From the NCBI GenBank assembly GCA_016271365.2, contig CM028132.1, forward strand, positions 1,191,193,001-1,191,257,000: a DNA stretch of 64,000 bases, given 5' to 3'. Origin of the DNA: Neoceratodus forsteri. Taxonomy: Eukaryota; Chordata; Ceratodontiformes; Ceratodontidae. Position 1 is the stretch's first letter. Every line of letters starts with the position of its first letter. Positions 55,876 to 64,000 of this stretch are shown here, in pieces. A program made the position numbers and the translations under genes. The notes beneath the pieces are model-generated. The model saw only the letters and a list, made by a program, of their open reading frames with translations. It ran no database searches and had not been told where the DNA came from.

Positions 55876-56060
55876 TTAGTTATCACTATCACTGCCTGTG
55901 TAACATGATCCTGCACAAACACACGGACCGGTACATGGAAGTGAGGCACTGAAACGTTTGCATGGTGGTCTGCAAGTCTTTCTGCAACCACATTTGATCA
56001 ACTCTTTGCAGGAATTAGCTGCCTCTGGAAGAACTGTCCAAATTGTGATCCAGGGGTTGG
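55876..56060 (-). pseudogene. Cysteine-rich C-terminal tail of an unidentified protein
   Basis: Minus frame ending at TAA 55876-55878 reads 'CKELIKCGCRKTCRPPCKRF' then 'PCTGPCVCAGSC' and a Ser/Asp-rich end. The regularly spaced C-x-C and C-x-x-x-C pairs look like the Cys-rich tails of some TE-linked or uncharacterised metazoan proteins, but this is not a known DIRS domain. It could be a metal-binding tail. The upstream frame is lost within about 60 codons, where an inverted copy begins (56094-56138). Confidence 0.45.
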
Positions 56061-56138
56061 AAACTAGCTTGTGAGAAACACTGGATCCCCTTTTGGACAG
56101 TCCTTCTGGAGGCAGCTAAATCATGCAAAGAGTTGACC
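55995..56138. repeat. Inverted repeat of 45-bp coding-like arms
   Basis: Left arm 55995-56040 ('caactctttgca', 'agctgcctctggaag') pairs with right arm 56094-56138 ('cttctggaggcagct', 'tgcaaagagttgacc'). Confidence 0.8.
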
Positions 56139-56139
56139 A

Positions 56140-57090
56140 AATTTGTCTGCTGAATGGCTTGCACAATACCATGCAAATTATTTTTAGAAGAATCTATCCT
56201 CTTCCTCTACAGCAAACCCCATAGCAGTTTGCATTTGTTGCATCAGTGTCTGAAAAGTGGGGTCTTCAGGAGGAGATCTGGGTGTGTACACCACAGAATC
56301 CTCACTGCAAGAGGATACAGTGGAGCATAACGTTCCTCTTCATATCCTTCCTCTTCACAATCGTCCTCCATTATAAGGTTAGGATTATATTCCTCCTCAT
56401 CGACGTCCTGACTGCGATGGGACTGGAGGACCTCACTGGCTACGTCACAGCCCATTGCTCAGCAGACGCTTGCTGTGTACCAGTCAAGGAAGTGGACAAG
56501 GTCTGTGACACAGTAATCCCCATCCATGGCAGTGCAGGCTGCAAAGATAAGCCTGGCAAATGATGCCAGCACTGCCTGTGCATCGATGTCAGCCTGGCCA
56601 GGGGTCGTGACTGCTGGTGTTGACGATGGGCCTGCTCCTGTCAACGACGGCAATGTACCATCCATAGTAGGTACGGTAGTTCCTAAGACAAGCCCTGACC
56701 TTGGTGTCCAGTCAATGGTTGGGGGAGGGGCTGTCATCACTGCCACCGGGGCAGACGATGACAATGCACTAGGTTGAGTAGGTGCAGGCCTCAGCAGTGT
56801 CCTGGATCTCGCCAGTCAAGCTGATATTTCCTTATCCTTATGTTTATACTTATGTCCCAATGACGATCTCTCTTTTTTTATGGTCTTTTGACTTTGATGA
56901 CCGTAACTCAGTCGATGGGGCTGGTGTTATGTCCTTCAGACTCTTGACTTTTTGCATGCCCGCTAGAGTTTTTTTGTAACAAAAACTTCTCAAGCACCTT
57001 TTTTCTGCATCATCTTGTTGCATGATTGAAGCTCTGGCAAATCTTAGAAGTCCTGACACTGTGAGAGAACCTAAACAGCAGATACACACA
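56140..57090 (-). pseudogene. DIRS-B gag (ORF1)
   Basis: Minus strand: 'MCICCLGSLTVSGLLRFARA' and 'AEKRCLRSF' (57089-56980) line up with DIRS-A 'CVYCLGADHL' and 'EKRLGRL', followed by a Lys/Ser-rich basic linker. Next come Pro/Thr-rich frames (56764-56459) and an acidic segment 'MEDDCEEEGYEEERYAP' (56375-56325). Stops separate the pieces. This structural protein precedes RT in the element. Confidence 0.65.
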
Positions 57091-58099
57091 TAGTGGGTGG
57101 TGTTCTTTTAATTTTTCACCGCAGTCGCAGTACAGGAACAATGTTGTTGGTTTCAGGGGCATACAGTAGTCAACTTTATTACTAAATTATCTGTGATTAT
57201 AAAATGGGTCCATGAATGCCACAATCTGATCGACTGACTGGCACCTTTCTGCCGGGTAAATCCTAGCATAACTAATTTAAAAGGTGCCAGTCAGCTGCTT
57301 TATTTAATGCAAGAGTTAAAAATCCCTCACGACTGCCCGATAATCAAAAACTTAAAAACTGCTATGTTGAAAGCGATGCAAAGTCCGCCGCAGTCGCCAC
57401 CATTTCGGGTTGCTACCCCGTTTATTTTAAACCCACCTAAACTTGCTAAAACAAAATGACTCAAGTCTCCTAGTGCATTAAAATCATAATCACCTACAAA
57501 ACCTTGCTATGGGGCAAAAACCATACTTGCTGAAATCACTGGAATGCGTGCCTTGTAGGCAAATTCTGCCCACTCACAACCAATGAACTATGGACACAGG
57601 CATGATTTTCATAAATCAGGTTTTTTTCTTTTACCTCCTGACCTTTTCTCCAAACTCAAACCCCTATTTCCTCTCGACCGTAAAAGCACAATTTACCCCA
57701 CAACCACACGCTGAATGATGCCGGCAGCGCTGGCACCATGTTGTCTCATAGCCTCAGTTAATCAGCTACTTCTTACTGGCAGGCTCTCTCTTAAAAAAAA
57801 AACAAACCTCATGACTCACAGGTTCTCTTTTAAAACAAACATTACAGCATATTACTGTGTGTGTGTGTGTGTGTGAGGGGCTGAATTAGGAGCTAATCTA
57901 CTACACACATTCTACCTAGCAACAGAGGACTATTCAATGTAGAGGAAGGCTATATCACACTTTAATAACTTTTTTTTTTTTACTATTTTTAATCCTTCAC
58001 TTCCTCCCCATTATATAATCACAATAAACCCCTTCAGGTGTGGGTTATTATTTAATTAAATTCTCGAGGAAATAATGAGCAACTTGTGATTAGGTGCAT
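57091..58099. other. Unassigned, between DIRS-B gag and its terminal repeat
   Basis: Longer than the matching 400 bp in DIRS-A, so probably contains another insertion. Notable parts: a 17-bp-arm hairpin ('gactgactggcacctttctg' with 'aaaggtgccagtcagctg', about 57233-57298) and a (GT)n run at 57857-57876. Confidence 0.35.
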
Positions 58100-58478
58100 T
58101 CATTTCCACAGATCTGACAAGCACAGTAGATGGTGGAAAAGAACTGAGGAGAGATGGGGCCACCCACATTTATGTAGACACTGATGCGTGATGTTGCCGT
58201 GTGTGGCCTCCGGCTAGCAAATGTTTCCATGTGGTTCCAGCACTGATGCAAGTATCATACTGGGTTATCATACTGGAATTTGAATGGGAGAAGGTGACCG
58301 GCCTATGAGTTCCATTCACTCACATCAGCGAGTCCAAATAGTCTCCTCATTCATTAGTATACTGTCGATTTTTCTCTTAACAATTTCTAAACTATCACTA
58401 GCAACTACATCACAGGTATATTTCTAAAGGTGCGTCCTAAGGGAAGAGACATCCTTGAAAATCTCTTAACCTTCCTAA
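58100..58478 (-). repeat. DIRS-B 5' terminal repeat
   Basis: Inverted partner of 43850-44060 (see that entry). The outer end is near 'cctaagggaagagacatcct' (58435-58455). Confidence 0.8.
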
Positions 58479-60135
58479 CTCCTCCATAGACTCACACTTT
58501 TTGGTCTAAGCCCAGAGGCACTAAAACCCCATGAGAACCCGAACTTTTCAGTGTCATTGTATACTTTATATGACGTGGACTGTCCCCAATAGCCTCATTA
58601 GTGTCCTTTACCATGGAAGAGAACAAAAGTAAGCCCACATCATGTAACTAAAAATATTGACAGATTTTTGTAAGCAGAGGGCAACTCAATGCCCTGTAAG
58701 AAGGGGTGAAAACAAAACTCATCTTTACAGCCAATCCAAAAACTTGTGGGAGGAGCAAACAATCAGTACGTTCACACTGACTACTGTGATCTAAGGGATG
58801 GTGAGCGAGTCGTGTGTGGCAATATTGGAGATACTCAAGAAGATCAACACTACAGGTAACTTTCCTGTCTTCTTATTTATCTCTTCTATAAAGCCCCACT
58901 CTCTGAAGCATATAGCAGTAATAAACCACCAGACAAGGTTGGCTGGATCTAAGAGGCTCATGATTTGCACAAGCCCTGAAGCACAGTCAACTCAACGACC
59001 ATCTGCCTCCAAGATAACATGCAGTGCTTTGGAAATGTGTAAGCATTAGGCTAGGTAGCCCTACAGAACTCTGAAAGGGGGCACCTCTCTTACGGAAGGC
59101 ATGAAGCAGCTACTGCTGGGGTACAATGGGGTTCTTCTAACTCAGATCTTTAGTCCCAGAGCATTACAATGCTGGATAGCTAACCCTCCAGTTTGATAGG
59201 CCCCTTCCTGGAGACTGGTTTAACCCTAGCATTTAGGTCAAAGACCACAAACTGTAAGATGACTGTTTTAGTTCCCTGGTTCAGTCAGTGTAGAAACTAA
59301 GAATTATTCTGCTAACCAGTGAATGTAGCAGGACTTCTCCTGGGGTTTACTGCTCAGGAAAGAATGTGCATAACATTGTTGACTGATTTAAAATAAAACT
59401 CTGACATTACCTTCAACAGCTGTTCAGAATGCTTACAGAGGACTATTTGGTTTTGTGAAAGACTGTATGAATTCAGTTGCCAGGCTTGTAACTTCAAAAC
59501 TCTAAACGATGATGTAACGATTAACAAGATCAGCATATGACTGCTGATTCAAAAGGCAGATGAGGCACGCATGCAGAGCTCCAGGTTCAGATCCCAGTAT
59601 GACTCTGGTTTCTTTACAGGAGGACTTAAAGACCACCAGTTTGGGTTTTTTAATCATACACCACAATGTTAGCTTACATATGCAGGACTTCAACAGTGTA
59701 CTTTGCTGAATTCCTAAATTTTTGTAGGGGAAGGAATTGTAAATTCTGCTTGTCCACCTGATCCCTTCCCTGGCTGCCACTGTCAAATGCTCCTCCCTGT
59801 ACTGCCCATGCACTTCGATGTTTTGTGAGGTATTTGTTTGTAGAACACGGGTGCGTGCTTTATTGATTTCAATGGGAGTGAGGTTTCAATAATGTATTTT
59901 TATATTTCAGAGGGTCACTGTGGTCAAATCAAAGCCACAGCCCAACTAACACGGGCCCACATCTGTAAAGCACAGCATGCGGAGTGACATGTAGAGCAGG
60001 AGAGACTGGCTTCTGGTTCTCCACCCTTGGCCACAGGTCCTAACCTGGGGGATGGATGGCTTACTTATTCATATAAAAAACAATGTATGTTTTCTACAAT
60101 GAAATTTAATGAAATTATGCAATCCCATCAGCAGA
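58479..60135. other. Unassigned
   Basis: No repeat family or domain recognised. A B-box-like 'ggttcagatccc' at about 59585 has no convincing A box or family copy. Confidence 0.35.
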
Positions 60136-60666
60136 CTAAAGGGACACTATCAACCCCTTTAGGTCTCAAATAGTCCCTAGTGTAAAAAACACATGTTATG
60201 ATTACTTACATTCTGCAAAGACTTCTGATTTATCTGGCTGTTTGATTCTGATACCTTTTTCCTTTTAACCGTGAAAACCAGACAGTCCACCATACTGGTG
60301 TTACCACACAAAAATGTGTTTGCATTCCTTGATCGATTTCCTCTGCATCTTTCCTGAAATTGGAAACACCTCCCCAAATTCTAGCCACTCATGATGCAGT
60401 GGGAGCAGAAAAGACTACTGCATCATGAATGGCTAAACTACATGGGTGTCTTCGTAATGTTCAGAAAGTACACAATAAAAGCTGACCCAAGAATTTAAAA
60501 GAAAAAAAGGTTGAGTATAACTACACCTTTGCCATGCATTTCAGCTCTAAGAAAGGAAGCAGACAAAACAACCAGCAACATCAGTGAGTTTCAGGTAAGC
60601 AGTCATAAAATGTGAGTTTTCAACAAGAAATAATATGATGCAAAAGGGTTGACAGTGTCCCTTTAA
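60136..60666. mobile_element. TTAA-type MITE with about 20-bp terminal inverted repeats
   Basis: Left end 'taaagggacactatcaaccc' and right end 'gggttgacagtgtcccttta' are inverted. The right end is followed by A to give TTAA, and the left has CTAA. Similar ends are known for piggyBac- or Kolobok-type elements. No coding frame. An internal hairpin pairs 'agccactcatgatgcagt' with 'actgcatcatgaatggct'. Confidence 0.72.
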
Positions 60667-60919
60667 GTGCTGAAATCTATGTATTTTATGTATTCGCTAA
60701 AAGTAATGAAGTTGAATTAAAAAAAAATCTGCACACCAGGATATCCTCATTTAGGAAAATAGCCTTGTTTCCAAGAGGGTTCCAGGTGAACAGATGCAGT
60801 AGCAGATACGATTAGCAAATGCATAATACACGTAATACATATAGATTGATATAATAGTGGTACATAATAGTGGTATGCAGGAAATATTTACATATTTACA
60901 GAGTTTAAGTCTGGACAGT

Positions 60920-61480
60920 ACACAATGAGGTGGCTAGAGAACTGATACAGCCAGAGAGTGGGGGAGGACAGCTGCAGTGAGCACTGAGAAGGCATGACTT
61001 TGCCTTTTTGAACGGTCCAATAACTGGAGCTTCCTTAGCACTCCTAAGCAGGGCACTCCAGGCAGCCATGGTACATACAGCAAATGACTGTGATCCAATG
61101 GACCTCTGAGCTCTTGGACCACGAAGAAGGTTCTAATTCTGAAGTCTCTGCATATACGATGGACGAGTTGGGTATTTACAGGAGACTGCCAAGGTAGCTG
61201 GGGCATTCCATGTAATCATTTATAGATCACTGTAGCCCATCTCAGCTCTTGCCTCTTTACTGCTGCAAGGAAACTAAACTTAGGTTATTGTAGAGAAGAC
61301 AGTGATGTCTAGCTTTACTGCAGGCCAGTGCGAATATACAGATGTTATAAAAAGACTGTACTATTTCAAGAGGTGCACATGATAGAGAAATTCTTTGCAA
61401 AGGTTGTGTTGGTTGAGGTTTCCAATGGAAAGCCATACGTTTTGCTTTATTGCAGTTAAGGAATAGTTTGTATACATCCA
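60920..61480 (-). pseudogene. LINE RT C-terminal fragment (L2/Rex/CR1-like)
   Basis: Minus strand: 'YKLFLNCNKAKRMAFHWKPQ' and 'LQRISLSCAPLEIVQSF' look like the region after the RT catalytic box in CR1/L2-group LINEs. Further fragments 'VHRICRDFRIRTFFVVQEL' and 'HGCLECPA' follow. Stops are frequent. It may be the 3' part of the element whose endonuclease lies at 61480-62250, with a large internal deletion between. Confidence 0.62.
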
Positions 61481-62250
61481 CCCAAGTTTGGGTTTTCAGA
61501 AAAGTGATCAGTGATGGAATCAGATTTGGAGCAGATGAAGTTTGCTTTTCTGAAATCTAGAACTTCAGTTTTTGTTAGAGGCACTCTGGACCAGGGGGCC
61601 AGCCCAAACCAAATGGAGGTACGGTCACGGGACCCCAGTGGCTCACCCACCCTCACGCAACTCACCATCTCCAAGTTGGTAAGCACCAGATTGAGAATGG
61701 CCACCTGTTCAGTGGGTTCCTTAACCAGTTGCACCAGCAGGCAGCTCTGCAATGTATCTAACAGGGCCAGACTTCTGGTGCAGCTGGCTGTTGGAATGTC
61801 CCAGTCGATATCAGGCAGGTTCAGATCATCCATCACCAACTCTTCCCCCTTCTTCACTCCCCTTGCCAGCTCCTCCCAAGCTCCCTATATTTCTCTTCCC
61901 TTTGTCCTGGTGGTCTATAGATCAGTCCTCTGATGAAGCGTCACACTCTAAGATGCAAAGTGCCAGGATAGTTAGGCAGCCGTCTCTTAGCATATGTGAG
62001 CCTAAATTGAACTAAATAAATACTTTTTTGCAGCCATCACTGCTTTTGTTATATACCTGGAGTGTGTTCACCTTTGTGTTTTCTTCTATAGATCACTCCC
62101 ACACATACCTTCTTGCCTGAAGGCATTGTGAGGTGAACCCACAGTGATTCTGTTGAACACTGGCTTCCCCTAATGTGCCCAGCCTCCATGCCCTCCCTGA
62201 CATACTGGGCTACCCATCCACTTACTAATATAATGGATGGTTGACTGAAC
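61480..62250 (-). pseudogene. CR1-like LINE endonuclease, split by a PLE tail
   Basis: The first half at 62250-62085 reads 'VREGMEAGHIRGSQCSTESL' and 'VHLTMPSGKKVCVGVIYR'. The second half from 61924 continues 'IYRPPGQREEKYRELG', then 'MDDLNLPDIDWDIPTASC' (61830s, the GDLN-type catalytic motif with M-D in place of G-D) and 'LVLTNLEMVSCVRVGEPL'. Deleting the 160-bp insert and one TSD copy rejoins the frame at I-Y-R. Later single-base breaks remain. APE-type nucleases nick target DNA for LINE insertion. Confidence 0.85.
61925..62084 (+). mobile_element. 160-bp Penelope-like tail with 11-bp TSD
   Basis: Flanked by 'tctatagatca' (61914-61924 and 62085-62095). Starts with 'cctctgatgaagcgtcacac' (CTGATGA as in PLE termini) and contains 'aactaaataaatactttttt' and 'acctggagtgtgttcacctt', similar to PLE 3' ends I recall. 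No coding capacity. Confidence 0.65.
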
Positions 62251-62279
62251 TCAGATACAGATGGAACCCAGGGGTTTGA

Positions 62280-63000
62280 AGTCCCAGAAATATCTGTCAT
62301 TACTTGGAATATAGAAGGCATGTTAAGGAGACTAGCCGATTATGATTTTCGTGCTTTTGTAACAGAAACAGATATACTATGTTTCCAAGAAACTTGGCTA
62401 GTACACAAAAGTCCTCTGTTATTCCCTGGGTTCTCTTGTTATTTACTCCTAACAGCTAAACAAAAGAAGAATGGCGCAGCCAAGGCGGGATTAGCAATAT
62501 TTGTAAAACATCTTTAAACTTAAATATCACACCTATAAAGACAGAATTAAGTAATTGCCAAATCCTGAAACTGAATAAAGGAAGCACAAACATAATAGTG
62601 GTTAATATTTATATAGCTCCACTAAATAAAAAAGCTAAGGAAGACTACTGGAATTGTTTCCGAGTAACATTAGATAAGCTTCTAGAGAAATAAGAATCAT
62701 CACATTCTGCTAGGTGATTTCAATGCTAGATTTATAGACAAAAAAAAAAAACATGATGATGGTATGGCTTATGGAATCAATATAATCAACAGGCATTTAG
62801 AGTACAACGTAAATCAAGAGATACAGTCAGTAATACAAATGGGAAAAAAACTAAATGAAATAATGACAATGGTTAGGTTTTGTTTGATTAATGGATGAAC
62901 AAAAGGAGATAAGGAAGGAAATATCACGTATTTGGGCCCATCGAGGTCTTCAGTAATTGATTTAGTATGGGGAAATTTGGAGGCACTGAAAAAGGTGCAA
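62280..63000 (+). pseudogene. LINE AP-endonuclease, plus strand
   Basis: 'VITWNIEGMLRRLADYDFRA' opens the domain, with 'ILCFQETWLVHKSPLLFPGF' (Q-E-T-W active-site region), 'HHILLGDFNARFIDKK' (GDFN, about 62695-62745) and 'SSVIDLVWGN' (final S-x-x-I/S-D motif, about 62950-62980). Several in-frame stops. A separate element from the minus-strand CR1-like copy that ends at about 62250; their 5' regions face each other. Confidence 0.8.
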
Positions 63001-64000
63001 GATTAGGAGGTAGTCTCCAGGCCAGAATCCTCTCATTTACCAGTTTGTACAAAATGGCGTTTGGATAAACTGGTGGAGGGCGGTAAAACAGATTTACAGC
63101 AACAAGATACAGAAATTATAAATTCAAAAAGAATTAGATGGCAAAGTACAATGATACCTCAATTTTATGAACTACTAAGTGCAGGTCTCATAGATGAGTT
63201 AAAAGATTAAATTCTGAAGACAGAGCTGGGTTGTGATCCGGTTATATCGTGAGAAAAGATTTGTCATTATATTAGACCTTTTTTCCTCAAAACATCAATA
63301 ACGAAACAGATTGTCCAGACATGGTTTAACCCCAGATGTAAGAAGGCAAAGGAGGAGTTAAATAAGTTGGTTTGACAACATAAAAATAATTGCCTTAAGG
63401 TAACAAATAAGAATCTAAATGTGGCTAGGAAAGAATATCAAAAATACTGGGGAAAGAAAGGTTAAATTATCAAAAGAAAATGTGGGAGAAATTAAGAAAA
63501 TCGATAACTGAGAAAGATGTTAAACAGTTTGGGACATTAGTAAGTAAAGGATATGACAAGTATTCTATTGTTATTGAAACAGCCATAACGCCATCACTTT
63601 GGGAGCAACATTTTGAAACTGTATATTTTTCCTTAGTAGAACAACAGCATGGGAGCTCTGTGGATACCATTCAAAACCAATTATTTCCCAAACCATTGGT
63701 CATTACATAAGAGGAAATAAGGGTAGCAATAGAAAGAATGGCATTTAACAAAGCGCCAGGTCCAGATGCTATCTTAGCTGATATATTTAAAGCATTTGGA
63801 GCACTTTTATAAATTGTTTAACTACTGTATACAATGGGGAAAATTTCCTAAGACCTGGAAGGTAAGTTTACCATGCCCAATTTTCAAAAAAGAGATACAT
63901 CAGACCCCACTATGTACCACCCGATAAGTTTATTAGATGCATCCTAGAAAATGTTTTGTAGAATACTTCTCAATAGATGACAATTATGGGTTGAACAGAG
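63001..64000 (+). pseudogene. LINE linker and RT start, runs off the window
   Basis: After the endonuclease comes a Lys-rich linker ('KEELNKLV', 'RKEYQKYWGKK'), then the RT entry motif 'ERMAFNKAPGPDAILADIFK' (63735-63795) and 'KTWKVSLPCPIFKK' (63855-63895). The catalytic YADD box would lie beyond 64000. Stops at several places show this copy is inactive. Confidence 0.78.

Larger units (their letters stand above)
43850..58478 (-). mobile_element. DIRS-B: large DIRS element broken up by later insertions
   Basis: Minus-strand order from right to left: terminal repeat (58478-58100), gag (about 57090-56140), RT/RNase H (54830-53345), tyrosine recombinase in three pieces (53060-52694, 47510-47385, 44690-44310), internal complementary region (about 44300-44190), and the other terminal repeat (44060-43850). 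The termini are inverted relative to each other. Removing a LINE (44700-47380), an LTR element (47516-52688), a SINE (55400-55615) and likely other inserts leaves a roughly DIRS-sized element. Its terminal repeats differ from DIRS-A but resemble those at 304-480 and 40355-40400, so it belongs to another DIRS family. Confidence 0.85.

Noticed and set aside
59502..59813. 103-codon minus-strand frame as a gene
   Set aside because: No recognisable motif, no promoter or splice context, and low-complexity flanks; could equally be decayed repeat.

Overview
This window looks like repeat-dominated nuclear DNA from a vertebrate. There are no bacterial-style operons. Nearly every recognisable coding segment is a decayed transposable element (TE), and copies are stacked inside one another. 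DIRS-type tyrosine-recombinase retroelements, Penelope-like elements (PLEs), Tx1-, L2- and CR1-type LINEs, Ty3/Gypsy elements, hAT/pogo-like DNA transposons and a tRNA-derived SINE with a MIR-like CORE block occur together. That mix suggests an amphibian, or another lineage with a large, TE-rich genome such as a lungfish or early-branching ray-finned fish. This placement is inference; no species-diagnostic gene was recognised.

Layout: 1-480 is the 5' end of a minus-strand DIRS element that leaves the window. Two SINE families and a small fold-back follow to about 3.4 kb. From about 4.0 to 22.07 kb lies one Gypsy element with long LTRs (about 2.3-2.7 kb), a tRNA-Ser primer-binding site and a broken gag/protease/RT. 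Its 5' LTR is split by an L2/CR1-like LINE (5911-15478), and that LINE is split by a nearly complete DIRS element (DIRS-A, 7409-13098) with inverted termini, gag, RT, RNase H, tyrosine recombinase and internal complementary region.

From 22 to 34.8 kb there are LINE tails, a SINE, a 230-bp inverted-repeat pair around an LTR fragment, a pogo-like remnant, a 2.25-kb hAT-like element with an 8-bp target-site duplication (TSD), a minus-strand DIRS gag remnant and a Tx1-like RT. From 34.8 to 38.2 kb lies a Penelope-like element with 420-bp inverted termini and a GIY-YIG endonuclease remnant. Integrase and DIRS fragments follow.

The best candidate for host sequence is 41.4-43.8 kb. On the minus strand it holds a possible 3'-terminal exon, present as two tandem diverged copies, each ending in a short hydrophobic C-terminus, followed by a long AT-rich 3' UTR and an AATAAA signal.

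From 43.85 to 58.48 kb is a second, much-invaded minus-strand DIRS element (DIRS-B). Its tyrosine recombinase is cut by an L2-type LINE (44.7-47.38 kb) and by an LTR retrotransposon (47516-52688, TSD AAGAT). Each LTR of that element later gained about 1 kb containing fold-back sequences. The last 6 kb contains a TTAA-type MITE, a CR1-type LINE whose endonuclease is cut by a 160-bp Penelope-like tail with an 11-bp TSD, and the start of another plus-strand LINE that runs off the end.

The main value of the window is as a record of insertion order and termini. I see no confidently intact protein-coding gene.
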